DNA from: Rhodamnia argentea
Lineage: Eukaryota; Streptophyta; Magnoliopsida; Myrtales; Myrtaceae
NCBI RefSeq assembly: GCF_020921035.1
Contig: NC_063151.1
Span: 25,488,934-25,552,933, forward strand
DNA: 64,000 nt
Direction of reading: 5' to 3'
Positions 12,669-25,813 of this stretch are shown here, piece by piece. The position numbers and the translations under genes are program-made. Under the pieces are notes generated by a model. The model made no database searches and had not been told where the DNA came from. It worked only from the letters and a program-made list of their open reading frames with translations. Every line of letters starts with the position of its first letter. The first letter of the stretch is position 1.

Positions 12669-15464
12669 GATGAATCAAAGTTGTCTCCTTTGCACATTCA
12701 GGGGTGAGTTCTCTGGGTACAAGACCTTTTATTTTATTCGGATTTCTCCTTTCCGTGGTGGAAATTTGCAGGGACTTTTCCCGTTCATGTGGATGCGTAT
12801 GTATCTTGACGTGGAAATTTATTTGACAAGTGTTGGATAGAGAGGGCCTAAATGATTTTTAAGACCTAATTACTGATGCTAACACGCGACACTATATGCC
12901 TAACACGTTATTTTTTAAAAAATAAAAAATTTCGACACATTAGACACATTATATATTAAATATATACTTTTTTATATACACAATAATTTATTATATATAA
13001 AATCATCAGCGAGTGAATTTTTTCTTCTTCTTTTATTAATGATTCACCATTAGATTTATTTTTTTTTTGGTTATATTAATTTTGAGGTGACTGAATAAAT
13101 GACTTAAGTAATTTTTGATAAATTTACATTTTGACCCCTACTTTATTAAAAATACTTAAAATTAATCTCGTATGTGATAAAATGGCTTGTTGGGAAAGTT
13201 TGACTCACGTGTCATTGACGTGTCTAGAGCACTGACCACATGTCGATCGTATGTAAGGAAGTGTGGAAGAGTGTCGAAGTGTCAAGAGCCTTGGAGAGGG
13301 AAGACAAAAAAAGAAAAAAAAAGATAATAAAAAATTCAAAAATATAAAATATTATTTAAAATTATCTACGTCAGCACCGATCGGCCAAATGGATCGAATT
13401 GGCACAAATGCAAAAGGTTTATACTCAATTAGCAAAAAAAATTGGGACTTTTTTGAAATTTTTTAAAAACTTTTTCATTAACTATTTATTACAAGCTATA
13501 CAAGCGATAATTTTTGAAAAAAATTCAAATTATTTATTTTTCCCATAACAAAAGGGTGTCTAAGGATGCATTTGTTTTATTAAAAATTTGATTATATAGT
13601 TAATGTTTCTCCATGGTAACAGTTCCAAGGAAAAATGTTGGTTTTAATTTATTTGTGGTTTATCAGAAGCAATTTCCCTAGTGCCATAAGAAGAAGTTAT
13701 TTTCTCTTAATCTAAGCTTGTTGTTTTTGGTCTATAAAATCGTTTTTCGTAGTTTGATTTGTTATTCATCATCCAAACACCAAAAAATCAAAAAATAATT
13801 TATATGAAACAGCTTGTTTTTTCAAACATTATTAAAATGAGCATGCTATATTCCACCCACTAAATGACTAAACTCGCCCCCATTTACACTAAAAGACAAA
13901 CATACCATCAATCATTCAATTGCTATTTAAAAAAACTGGAAAGTCTTTTCTTCATCAATGATTTTAATGAAAAAGCGAAAAAAAATCCCCAAAAAATCTC
14001 CATTGTGATACATTTAAATTGAATATTTTTTTGTAATATAAAAAATCTCAAACTATATCCATTGTGACACATTTATCCTAAAAATATTTTCTATGAAATA
14101 AAAACTATCAAACTTATACTTATGTGACATATTTACTCTAATCAAGGCTTTGTAAGATGATTTTTCAGCAAAAACAACATCGTTTCAATTTCACTTAAAT
14201 CACGCGGGACATTTTGCTTTTTAGTGTCCATGTAGGTGGATTTTTGAAAGTTCTCATTGACGAAACTTTGACGGAAGAAGGTAAATATGTCACACTTATA
14301 TGAGTTTAGATTTTTTATGTCATAGAAAAAAGTTTTGAATAAATGTGTCATAGTAGACATAAATTTTGAAATTTTTTGTGACTTTTGCTCTTGATTTGAT
14401 AACAACTTACTTATTCGTTGTCCCTCAAATCTCAAAAGCTCACTTTCTTGGTTATTTTGTTTTAAATATTAAAGATAAATTCTTTCTTCCTTTCCGTATT
14501 AGCTAGATATTTAACATAGCATGTAAGACGTTAGAACACTAAAAGCATTATCTACAATGAGATACCCCGTGAGGTTTTTTCGTAAATACTTCATGGGTAA
14601 TAATAATATTTGTCAATCCAAAATAATCATATTTCACTATAATTTTGAAAAATGATTCTTCTTTAATGCAATGTTTTGATTTAATTAAGTTTCATCTTCT
14701 AAAATTTCATATTACATATGGAACTGTTTGTTTTGGAAAATCTTCATCAAAGAGGGGGGTTTTTTTTTTTTTCTGCTTCATTTTTTTATCATTCTAGCAT
14801 ATGTATATGAATATAAAAGAACAACATTGATAAGAATGCATTTGGTGGCGATATATGCAACAAAAGTGAAGACATCTTTACAAATGAATGCGTTAAAATG
14901 TCATCTATATTAAAAAAAATTTTTTTTTTAGACTCTACTCGAAAGTATTCATAAACTTGCTCAACAACATAGAAAAAAAAAGGTGTTTTGGAAATCTCTC
15001 TATTCGGCGAAACTAATTTTTATGAAAGTAATAATAAATAATAAATAAACATAATGCTTTTAATATACATAGAAAACCTATAATAAACAAAACTAGATAT
15101 ATATAATTCTTAATTATGGTAAGTAGATCCAGCATAGAAGTAAAAAACTTTAACAAAAAAGGAAAGTAAATAAATTTGGACAGCCACTTTAAATTGTAAT
15201 TGAATGGTTGAGGGCAACTTTAGGTTATCAAGAAAAGGTCGTCACCTACATGAATTACTGATTAGTGGACTCGAGCTTTTTTTTTTTAAATTAATTTTTC
15301 CCCCAATTTTTTTTTTTTTTGGCCTTGAGAAATTTGACGAAGAAACGACCTGTTTTGTCCGAGAGAGGGAGAAAGAGAAGGAAACGGCAAAGCTTGTGTG
15401 CGCACACACTGCGGCGTCGCTCTCTGCACAAGGCAAAGCGAAGGCGAATTAGCAGCTGAGTTTT

Positions 15465-15467
<3 letters not shown>
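12669..15467. other. Long AT-rich intergenic region between divergent DCC and SEC11 genes
   Basis: No coding gene is supported. It holds the two divergent promoters, long A and T runs, and one inverted-repeat element at about 13985-14405 listed separately. Short frames such as 14142-14435 lie within that repeat and are not genes. Confidence 0.5.
13985..14405. repeat. Inverted-repeat (MITE-like) element
   Basis: The left arm (about 13985-14160) contains AAAATCTCAAACT, TGTGACACATTTA and related blocks, and the right arm (about 14280-14400) carries their reverse complements, such as AAATGTGTCATAG, with a short non-repeated centre. That gives a foldback structure of about 0.4 kb. Exact ends and target duplication could not be fixed, so the family is not assigned. 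Confidence 0.45.

Positions 15468-15501
<34 letters not shown>
15468..15501. repeat. (GA)n microsatellite in the SEC11 5' leader
   Basis: An uninterrupted GA dinucleotide run of about 33 bp ends 27 bp before the SEC11 start codon. GA/CT runs of this kind are common in plant core promoters and 5' UTRs and can bind GAGA-type (BBR/BPC) factors. Any regulatory effect here is inference. Confidence 0.9.
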
Positions 15502-15503
<2 letters not shown>

Positions 15504-15528
15504 ACGGTGAAACGAGTGAGAGATCAGC

Positions 15529-18495
15529 ATGGGTTGGATCGGCGAGACCGTGGACTCTATTCGGAGTATTCAGATCCGTCAGCTCCTCACTCAGGCCGTC
15601 AGTCTTGGTTCGTCCCACCAATTTTTTTTCCTTTTCTTCCCGTATTGTTCGGCATTCTCTATTTTCCTTCGTTCGTCCTGCTAAGAAATGGAGATGAAAT
15701 TGGAGGATGGAGTTTCCAAAGTTTTGATTTTTTATACGGGGTAGGCCTGATGGGAAGTGAATTCGATTTGGGTTTCTTTAAACCTCTCTGTTTGTCGATT
15801 CTTTTTGGAGAAAACTCGTGTTAAAGTAGATTGAAAACGTTGATAGGTTGATATTGATGGGGTTTCCGTTTTGATTGCTTGGATGTCCTAATTCTTTATA
15901 TGTTTTTATCTTTTTTCTTGTTGAGAAGGAGATATTGCTCTCATAAGTTGTGTATGTTCTTTTTTGGTTTAGGCATGATTGTCACATCTGCACTAATTAT
16001 ATGGAAGGCTTTGATGTGCATCACTGGCAGTGAATCTCCCGTTGTTGTTGTTCTCTCTGGGAGCATGGAACCAGGGTTTAAGAGGGTATGTATTTTATTC
16101 TATTGATGGTGATCTATTTCTTCATGTTTTGTGTGAGGCTTACTTCTAAGATCTTTCATTTTAAGTTTTGCTAGCTGAGGCGTATAGAATTTGGTCCATT
16201 TCTACAGTCTTGTTCCACGAATTCATCAAGCTCATGTAGTCGATTGTAAAACCTACAAAGCCCATAAGTCAGAATTGCAAATATTTATAGATCATTGGTA
16301 GTTGTCTGTGGCTTCACTTTTCACGTCTTTTGTTTTGTATGCCAGTTTCCACAACGTTATTTAATCGGTTCCTCTGAACCTCTGCCACATTGTCTCAGAT
16401 GTTTACATGACATTGTTAGAGCTCCATGTTTTGGTGGTCATCTTTGTATTGTTCCTCGACACTTCTTAGAGGTTGCAATGCTTTAAAGTAGGCACGTTAG
16501 TAGAGAACAGTGTACATGGTTTAATGACCACTTTAGCTCTTAGAACCATGGCCCAGGTTCTCTGTTTTGTTTTGGTTTTTCAGTTTATGTTACCCATAAC
16601 CGGTTGGATCCATCTCCTCAGCATCCTTTGTGAAAACTGCAAGAATTATTTGACTGATCCACTGCAGTGCTACAGTTTGACAGTATATTTATGTAACTGC
16701 CTCTCTTACTTCAATTTTTTGTCCCACTGGACAAACTTGTATATATATTTCAGGGGAAGAAGTGAAATTCATCATAAAAATTGTCTGATTTTCTAATTTT
16801 TAAGGTGCTTGACCTCCTGACTAGCTCGTAGATGGCAAACACATTGTCTAAGTGCATCTTTTGAGCAACAAAGCTCTGGTTTTCAGATGCTTTGTATTGC
16901 AAGCTTGGATAGCTTCGTGCTTTTATTTTGATGCCAAACTTTATGTTGTGAATCCTACCTTTATATTCATTGGTTTGTACTGTGTCTTGCCTTTGTCAGC
17001 TAATGAATCCCTTAAACCTGATTTGCAGGGAGATATATTGTTCTTGCACATGAGTAAGGATCCTATTCGAGCTGGAGAAATTGTTGTTTTTAATATCGAT
17101 GTAAGCTCCTTTTCCCTGCATATGTTATGATACTTTAGTTCTTATAACCTTGGGATTACCAGCATCCTACACTACCTCATTTTCTCCTGATAACTTGTGA
17201 TTCTTGCTTTTTTATAGCTCGTTTTTCCACTGCATTTTTTGGTTCTTGCTCCTCTGATAGTCTTTTCTCATATTCAGGGCCGTGAAATTCCGATTGTGCA
17301 TCGTGTAATAAAGGTATCTCTCGAAGATCTTAACCTGCCTAGTTACATGATTTCTGGTTTTAAGCAACTTGAAAATTTGCCTAAATGGAAGAAAACCATG
17401 CCTAAATATTACTCCTTCACATGCTGGTGATCTCCATTTTCTTAGTGGACATTTTGGCTCCCAGTGTGGGAGGTTTTCACTACATCAGTCTAAATTTTTT
17501 TTATATCTTGTAGCTCAGCCTTCTTTTCTTAATCATTTTCTTTGATTTGCATTCCAATTTCTCTTTGCATATTGGCTAGTTAGATCAGCTTGTAGTTTCC
17601 TTACTTGACATTCCACCTCAATTATGTAAAGCATACGTGTCTCTTTATGTTGAACCTTCTAGATTAGTTTGCTTGAGTTTGGGTCTTGAAGTATGAGAAA
17701 AGAAAAGGCTAGGGGAAAAAGCATCCTTTCGACATCAGTCTAATGAGCAATGTTCTCTGCTAGACAAAATGACCTATTATCCCTGCAGGTACATGAACGC
17801 CAAGATACTGGAGAGGTTGATGTCCTCACAAAAGGTGCCAGTTACTAAATCAGACGCTATTTGCCTAATGTTTCAGTGTGGTGTGGTCAGACTATAGCTT
17901 GGTTTATTTGTCTGTTCAGGTCCTAACACTTTGTTTTATTTCTTTCCTATATTGACAGGTGACAACAATTATGGAGATGACAGGCTCTTATATGCTCATG
18001 GGCAGCTGTGGCTTCAGCGGCACCACATTATGGGAAGAGCTGTTGGGTAAAGCTTTTGTCTATGACCTCCTAGAGTGTTGTACTAGAGTTTCTCACTTTA
18101 AAAGCCTTCTTTTTCTGTTTTATGTTCTTTATTCCTTATTCCTTATTCCTATATTCCTGACCCTGATTGTATACAGGTTCTTACCTTATGTTGGTTGGGT
18201 TACCATCATAATGACTGAGAAACCTGTAATCAAGGTATGTCTTTATAAATATTTAGCAGGCATTTTTCGCTCTTAATGTATTTTTTCAAGGATACCCAAA
18301 TGGATTTACCTTGTGCTGGTTGGATTTACATTTATGTTGTGGTAGGATATGCATTATGGATGGCGTAATGTCTTTTGCTAGCTATTTTTGAAGAAAACTT
18401 TATGGGCATTCTTTTTTTATTCTGGTCATCTTGTTCCTTTGCAGTATATACTTATTGGTGCGCTAGGGCTGCTTGTAATCACTTCAAAGGACTGA
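15529..18495 (+). CDS. SEC11: Signal peptidase complex catalytic subunit SEC11
   Basis: Serine protease of the ER signal peptidase complex, which removes signal peptides from proteins entering the secretory pathway. Proposed join: 15529-15607, 15973-16085, 17029-17100, 17278-17313, 17789-17834, 17959-18046, 18177-18234, 18445-18495, giving 180 residues, the standard length for plant SEC11. The N-terminal membrane anchor is about residues 28-44; the catalytic Ser is in LSGSMEPG (S57), the His that replaces the bacterial Lys is in PIVHRVI (H96), and the acidic residues follow in GDNNYGDD (117-123). A second hydrophobic stretch ends the protein. The first donor (gttcgt) is not ideal but is required by frame. 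All catalytic parts are present, so it is probably functional. Confidence 0.95.
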
Positions 18496-19500
18496 TGGAG
18501 CCTGTGTTCTGGGATTTGTGACGCGAAGGACAATCAATGCCTCCGGCTGTCATACTATTGGGTTTCAATTTTCCTTGTATCTTGGTAGTTTGACAAAAGA
18601 GCGGATCTCAATATAAAAACAGAAAGCAGAGTCTTAAGGATTTTGATTTTCATGATTGACTTTTGTTGCAGCCATTAGTCCCATATTTAAGTGGATATTT
18701 TCCATATTGATGACGGATGACTCTTCTCAGCAGATACCTGATGATCCTGTCTGGTCTCGACTAAATTTTCATTTGAAATCAGAACAAATGGCTGCTTGAA
18801 ACTATATGCTGTTGTCTAACAAAGCTTGCTGTCATTTTTTGTTGGGACTGTATCCATGGTCAAAGAACCTCAACAGCCTCTTGTGCATCGCACAATTTGG
18901 GGGCTAGGTTTTTAAGAGCTATTTCGTCAACAAATCCAATTTAGAGATCTTGCACAAATTTGTAGATATAAGTGGCAAGTCATAATTGAGAAGAATGTAT
19001 GGAAGTGGCCAAACTCTGTAGTTGAGGCGGGAGCTAACTCAATTGAAACCTCTAATTGCCACAATCATTAAAATAATCTTTAACCATACAAAGAATAGCT
19101 CTGGCCAGTGCAACGGTGGTAGAAAAAAAATCAAGGCAAGATTCAAAGCCATTCTGAACCACATGAAATCATCATTTTCAGGCAATTTCATCAACATTTC
19201 TGGTTTTGGTTTTTTCTTTTTCAATGAAGTTCAAAGTACATTTCTGCTTTGACCAAAAAAAAAAAAGAAAAAAGTACATTTGTGCCATTTTAAAACTTTC
19301 CTCTCAGCACAACACACAATTCTGCAATATTCAAATCAGCAGGATCAAAACTTAAAGCAAAAATTTCCAAGAACGACCTACTCTCGAACTAACCTGGGTT
19401 AGTGTTGACAAGAATACTACGATGCTCTTGATGCTACACTAACAGATAAAAGATAGAAAAGAGGAAAAAGGATAAACTTTTTGAAGCAGAGACCTCAAGA
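18496..19500. other. Convergent 3' region between SEC11 and the O-fucosyltransferase
   Basis: The two flanking genes converge here, so the stretch should contain both 3' UTRs. Several A-rich polyadenylation-like tracts occur. The open frame at 19022-19252 shows no family features and is not called. Confidence 0.5.
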
Positions 19501-22440
19501 TCACAATTTGAACTCGCAAAAGCAATCCGGCAATGCAGATCCTCTTCCCATTACAAAATCATCTCTATGTGCCTCCCAAAGTGCTCGCGCCAACCTTTTC
19601 CCTCTGAAGCCCATGTAAGTAAGTTCTGAAAATGCTCTTCTGCTCAAGAAAAGAGTTTTGTGCAGGCCCTTGAAGGCGCGCATGGCTGCAACCATCTTGT
19701 CCATGTTCCCAAAGTATGTAGCCATGTAGGCATCGCTATTTATTGAAACATAGTAATCCAAAGCGGCTTTTGTGTTCCCATGCATGTTTCCGAAATCCTC
19801 ACCACTGAGAAGCGCAGATTTGGTGACCACATTAGTGTAGACAGATGTCAGCCCTTCAATTTCCATGATGCCATCACCAGCAGCAAGATAAATATGTGTA
19901 TTGGTAGGGATCCGAAGAGCCTTGAGTATAAAGGCCGTCTCTTTTGGTGTAAGGGGGCATTTTCCCCGTCTTCTCCAAATTTTGGCCAGATCACCAGTCC
20001 ACGGTTTTTTATCTCCCCGAGCTGCTTTGATGGCTTCCATAGAGGATGGTGAGAGACCTGTGTACTCACATTGGCTGTAAGCAACCATGTCGGGTTCAAA
20101 ACGGAGGTGAAGTGCAAGAAAGGGCTTCGGTATGGCCAGGAGGAGCTCAGAAGCTTTCTTCTCCAAAGATTTGGTCAAGTGTAATGCACTGTAACAGCCT
20201 TGACAGAAAGCAGCCTTTGCATACTCTGGATATCTGCACTATATATGATAAGCATCAGATGAGAACAGACAGAACATAATAAGGGGGAAAGCAAATTTCC
20301 ATGGAAGTAGGGACAAAGATTCACATCTTTTGCTTTCTTAAAAACAGGATGATGAAGGCCTTCTAAACACCAGCAAAATGGAATCATCCCAAATGGAAAG
20401 TAAGGGAAAAAAAGAGAGAAAGATGTGGTGGACCAACTGAAATCTTTTTCTTTAACCATGAGACACACATGACCCAAGGAAATACCAGTCCATCAGTGTT
20501 AACTTTGGCCATCGTTGTTAATCAGTTCAAAGACCTCTTGGAATGAAAACGTCCATCATCCACTTAAGGCCACACTCCTCACACATGGGAAACGCTAAAA
20601 AAGAGCCAACAAACGTGAGAAAGGTGCAGAATCATACCTATCCCGTCTTTGGCTCATTGCTGGTGTAAAAGATATATATTGATGTTCCAATAAAGATGGA
20701 AGGACACTTTCAAGGTAATCAAATTGGCCTTTGCGTTTGCTAGAATCTACTGGAAAGGGTTCCTTCGATGCAAACTCCGGGGGCAACTCTTTAGCAACTC
20801 TCACAAAGCCAGTCATTTGTTGAATGAAGTAGTCAACGTCAAAGACATCTGCAAAACCACTGAAGATGAGGAATTGCATTAGACAAGGTTTCTGTATAGT
20901 GGACTTCATAATCTTCTTCCTCAAAATCTTATTATACTTGTAACTCTTACTATACTCTGTTGAATATCCAAAAGATAAAATGCAGAAAGGTGTGCATGTT
21001 CATTTGAGATAGCTTATCCGCATGCCGCTACACTTCCTCACCATTTTTATTTTTATTTTTGCTTTTATTTTTTGGCGAACAAACTAGAGGACAAATTGAA
21101 CCTCTGTTTATGAAATGCCCCAAGTTCCTGAAAATAATCTTCATCTCTCTTCTGATTTCTTATATTTTTCTTCTTTTCCATATTCCATAGCTTGTGTTCC
21201 ACAAATGCATCTGTATTTTGCTCAAGCCACATTTCTACCAAACTTGCAAGTGCCAAATGCCGTGGGGAAAAGCAGATAGGGAGGAATACCTTGATTCATT
21301 CCAGTAGGCTGCAACTTCAAATTTTGGCATAACAAGTGTGGCGTTCAACAGACGAGCAATGCCAATACCATCACATAGCTGCAGATATCACATTTAGCAA
21401 AATTAGCAAGTAATACTTGAATCTTATCCACAAGGACATGAAGCTTGCAACTTGACATTTACTAAGCTCTCACATCTCTTCTCATCTGATTGAGGCCACC
21501 GTAGCAATCGATTCGGATGTATCCATTACTCTTCTCTGAGAGAGCTGCAGCAATTCAACAAAAACCAATGCAATTGTCTGCAATGAAAGCCAATTCAAAA
21601 TCTATCTCAGAATATCTATAATAAACCAGATATCCTAATCAAGCCTAACTGCATCCATATCCCAAGGAGTGTCAACCCGAGTTTCAACAAGCACAACCAA
21701 CAAACAAGAGCTGAGTTTCACATTCACCCTTAAAAGGACATATGAACCATATGAGACACTCATGGTTTTACTAGTCGACCCCAGCAAATGAATAGCATTT
21801 TGAAAGTTCAAGCTCTCTGCCATGCTAAACAAACTTGTTTCCGATCCCTGTATCCATTCAACGCATTGCTACTTTAATATTTCTAGTAACAAGATAGTCG
21901 CCGGAGGGTAAACAAACACAATAATTGCGCATTCCAGTGTTGATAAACAAGAAAACCACACTTACGGATCAGATGTCCTTGAAGCCACCATTTGCAAGGT
22001 CTCCATTCCAACATCCTCCTCACGCTCCATATGTCGACATTCTCTCTGCGACAGAATACCATAATTCTCAAATTTTCGGAAACGACTTTGAAGTGCCAAT
22101 TCCGACACACTGCCGACGCATTACAAGCGCTACGTAATTAAACTGTTGTAACGAATCATTTATCTCGAGCTGAATTCGAGTAGCTCAAATCAAGACAATA
22201 ACGAGAAGCTTCGACCAAAATCTCCCGCGAATGTACCCAACTAAAGATGCTATTTCCTCGAAAAGCAGGACAAGAGAGGAGTCAACAGATTACATGTACT
22301 GCATACCTGGAAAGGGACGAGAAGGAGGTCTGAGAGAAGATAGAACGAGGAGCGAGCACGGAAATGGCGAGGAGGACAGAGAGAGTGACCACCAATACGC
22401 TGAACAGCGGTTTTACCGATACTGCCGGGAGTTGAATCAT
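19501..22440 (-). CDS. O-fucosyltransferase family protein (OFT23-like), six exons
   Basis: Plant GT106/DUF246-type protein O-fucosyltransferase-like enzyme, expected to be a type II membrane protein of the Golgi. Proposed join on the minus strand: 22307-22440, 21966-22045, 21474-21544, 21290-21378, 20638-20859, 19501-20233, total 1329 nt and 442 residues with all phases compatible. The first exon gives a short cytosolic tail and a hydrophobic signal anchor (about residues 13-28). Exon 2 carries the typical RPCKWWLQGH, exon 3 DCYGGLNQMRRD, exon 4 LLNATLVMPKFE, exon 5 the DVDYF and MSQRRDR stretch, and the last exon HLRFEPDMVAYSQC and the terminal DCFCEF. The match is closest to what I remember as Arabidopsis O-fucosyltransferase 23. 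The acceptor substrate is unknown. Confidence 0.92.
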
Positions 22441-23357
22441 ACCGACGATCGGAGACGTGAGGCCTCCTGCGATTCCTTCTCTAGATGCGATCTAAGTCGG
22501 CGTAACACCGGAGGACGATCAATAATCACCGTGCAGGTAGAACGTAGATCACAGAACCGAACGAAGAAGAGGAAGAAGAGGAAGATGGCCGTGAATCCGG
22601 GGGCGGACGCTCGAAACTCTGGTACCGCACAAGGTTGGGCTCAGGCCCATACAGCTTCCGCAAAGCCCGGCCCGATTGGCCCAAATGAATGGGAAAGGCA
22701 CGCGCTTCTCTCTTTTCATCCTTTGCTTCTCTAATATTTGCACAAACATCTTTTTCAACATATCATATCATATAAGTGGATTAAACATATTGTTTTACTC
22801 AAATTTATTGACGGTATCATTGTAGAAGCACGATTTTACCCGTATTAGATGTATAGAACATTGAAGATCGTCATTATTGATCCAGCCTAGTAAAAAATAT
22901 CCATTAGCGAGTAAAGGGTGCTCGTTAAATTCAGTACATATTTGCGAAATTTGGTAAAAATAAAGTCCGGCCTTGTTGGCGCCCCGTCTTCTAGAAATTA
23001 GGAAGAAGATCACGTCATTTAGAGGCTAAATAACGAAATAAGAAATAATAAGAGAAAAGAGGGAAGCACTGCATGCCAGAGTGGAAAACAAAGCAAAAAC
23101 CAGCATCAAGTAGTCATACAAATCTAAAATAACTATATCAATTGAATAGACCCTAACCATGAAGTGACACTTTGCATGGCGCATGCTTGTTACAAAAGGC
23201 AGCTTTAAAAATCGCAGCTAACACATGTAGTTCTTTTAATTGACTAACAAGCAGAGCATTCTGAGTCCAAGATATCCGCAAAACTAAGCGACCCCGGATC
23301 GGCAACACGCATATTCAACATAAACAACAGACATGGGACGAGCCACATGACACCTCC
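22441..23357. other. Intergenic: O-fucosyltransferase promoter and Alba 3' UTR
   Basis: Both neighbours are on the minus strand. The plus-strand frame 22231-22734 is antisense to the first exon and upstream region of the O-fucosyltransferase and is not supported as a gene. Nothing else is recognised. Confidence 0.45.
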
Positions 23358-25813
23358 TCAGCTCTGCTCCTCCGCCTCTGCGGCTTCCCTCTCTTCTGCA
23401 GCAGCCGCCATCAATTCATCGAAGTTTTCCGTCTTCCCAAGTACTATCTCGATCTGAAACAAGCATTTCACAACAGTAGTTCAGAAAAGTTGACAAAGGA
23501 ACTCAGGAGAGAAACTTATGGGCTGTATCATCGGCAGACAGAGAATCGATTCATCATAATTCGATATCGAATACTAAATCACAGAGGAAAGCCAGCAAAC
23601 AGAAACATAGCAGAATGCAATGTTGCCTTGCTTCGCACCGTGTTGCCTCCTCCTCAAGTACTAAAGAAATTGTATCTAAAAGGCAGCAAAAGATTCCGTT
23701 AATAGTTTCAGCTACAGCGCACAGCTCACGGGTGATGGACTTTCTCTCGACTATGACAATCACCCTTTCTATCCCTAAAACCAAAACTTGCCATCCTTAG
23801 ATTAACACATCCAGCCAAGATCAATCACATATTAAGTTTCAATTTATTTGACAGGCTAATCCATGTTCTCCTTGTTCTTTTTTTCTCTAAAGATAGTGGA
23901 GGAAAATTATCCCTCATATGCCCTAGCCACTGTCTTCTAATAAACTTGTGTTATGTGTACCTTAGCCTTCTGCACCGGTCTTCCTCTGGAATCATCCTTG
24001 ATATCAACAGTAGATGTCATGATTTCTGCAATCATATTATGAAAAACCATTTACTAACATTCCTGCAAGTTCCTTCTCAGATATGAACAAAAAGACAACT
24101 CACTCTTCTCAACAGCCAAGCCATTGTTCTTCAAAATTTCTGCCACTGTCACCACTGTCGCAATAGCTGCAGTAGCAAGATGGATTTCCATGAATGATAT
24201 GTAGAATGAAGATAGCACAAACTGCCGAAAACAACTACATCCGTACAAACAATGTAATTCAGCTCATTTTTTCCCCGCATAAATGATTCCTAATTCTAGC
24301 GTGCGTTTGTTTCACTGAAAATTGCTCGAGAAAGAAAATATTTTCCATAGATATCATTTTCAAGGAAAATGGTTAATTTTCATTTATTTAGTGGTTTAGG
24401 GAAAGTAATTTCCTTCTTGCTAGAAGGGGAAGCCGTTAGTAGATTGATTAGTTTTCTGTCATCAAAACACCGGAAAGTCAGAAAACAATTTTCCAGAAAC
24501 AGTTTTTTTTTAAAAAAAAGGATCCCTAGATTTCAAAGAGTAAAAAAAATGAGATTACATTATTAAGCATCTCAGCAATTCACAACTAAAAGCTAGTCCT
24601 TCAACCATTTTACATGCTACATAAGCCCTCATGCAACACGTAAGCTAGTCCTTCAATCTATGCTGACACATTAACAGCCATTTGAGTTAACTGCAGGTAA
24701 TCAACTGTTCTTCTCTTTCTTTCTCAAGGGTAGGACTACGAGTACTTTACTGAAAAAGCTATTACAATAAAGTAGAGTCACAATTTTACAAAGCACCATA
24801 TGGCTATGCCAGGGATATCATGAAGACAAATCATGAAACCAAACAAGGAATTTAAAAAAGTGAAAGATAATTCTTCCCAAATGACTCAGAATAGCCTGAA
24901 GACAAGGCACCATAGCTATGCTCTGGACTAACTAGATCTGGAAGGGTAGATTAAATCAATGGCACAACCAGGATAAATCCTGAAGAAAGGTCTGGAAAGG
25001 AACTGTGCAAACGAAAACCCGAGGGAGGCAAACGAGGTAAGATGTACACTTCAAAACTCTCAACATAGTCTAGCCCATGCACATAGCTCAAATGGAGAAA
25101 GAAGTAGCGTAAAACCAAGGCTTACAGAAAAATCCGCAAACAGAAACAACAAAAATGAAAGGCTAAGAAGGTTTGCTCATACAGCTTCCAACCATTTCAG
25201 TCCAAAATATCACACAAACATAGCTAAGCCGCATGTTGATTGACTACTGATGCAGCACGGTATGCGTGCACACAATAATCAGGCTGACAAATATCGCAAC
25301 GAATGAATACCAGACATTCAATAACTGAAGAGAAGCACAAATTTCTTGCAAGACACCCAGATTCAGTCAGGCTGATATTTGGCAACTGTTTCATCTAAAC
25401 GAGCCGCACGTTTGCAAAAAAACAAAAAAACTACTAAGCTTGTACAGGCTAGCTATCGGGTCAAAACACAGTACCCATTCCCAAAGCTGAGAGCTCGACC
25501 TCATTGTGTTGCTGCATATACCTCTGCAAACCACCAGAAGCAACATGTCAAACCTAAAAAGGCTAGAACTAAACAGCAATCAAACAACCTTATTAGCACC
25601 GACTAGGAAAAATTTCCAACCGTCATCAAACGGCGGCCTCCGACCTCGTTCGGTTCGTCCCGGACAAGAATACGAGGGGAAAAAGGACGGGGGTACCTTG
25701 GCGAGATTGACGTAGAAGAAGAGCGGCTTCTTGGTGTTGGAGACCTGAATGCGGTTCTTCTTGTGGGCGTCGGTGATGGCGATGTTGTTGACTCCCTCGG
25801 TAACCTCCTCCAT
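23358..25813 (-). CDS. Alba-domain DNA/RNA-binding protein, five exons
   Basis: Small nucleic-acid-binding protein of the Alba superfamily; plant members bind RNA and R-loops or chromatin in nucleus and cytoplasm. Proposed join on the minus strand: 25697-25813, 25475-25523, 24104-24166, 23961-24025, 23358-23453, total 390 nt and 129 residues, in frame throughout. The Alba core runs from KKNRIQVSNTKKPLFFYVNLAK through VELSALGM and IATVVTVAEILKNNGLAV to the segment with IMTSTVDIKDDSRGRP, followed by IEIVLGKTENFDELMAAA and an acidic, Glu-rich tail. It is the single-domain short type without an RGG extension. The second intron is long (about 1.3 kb). Arabidopsis At2g34160 is the closest relative I recall. 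Confidence 0.93.

Noticed and set aside
15286-15621. Minus-strand frames of 79-111 codons before SEC11
   Set aside because: Antisense to the SEC11 leader and driven by the GA/CT microsatellite (poly Ser-Leu).
22231-22734. Plus-strand frame of 167 codons
   Set aside because: Antisense to the first exon and upstream region of the O-fucosyltransferase, whose exon chain is fully consistent.
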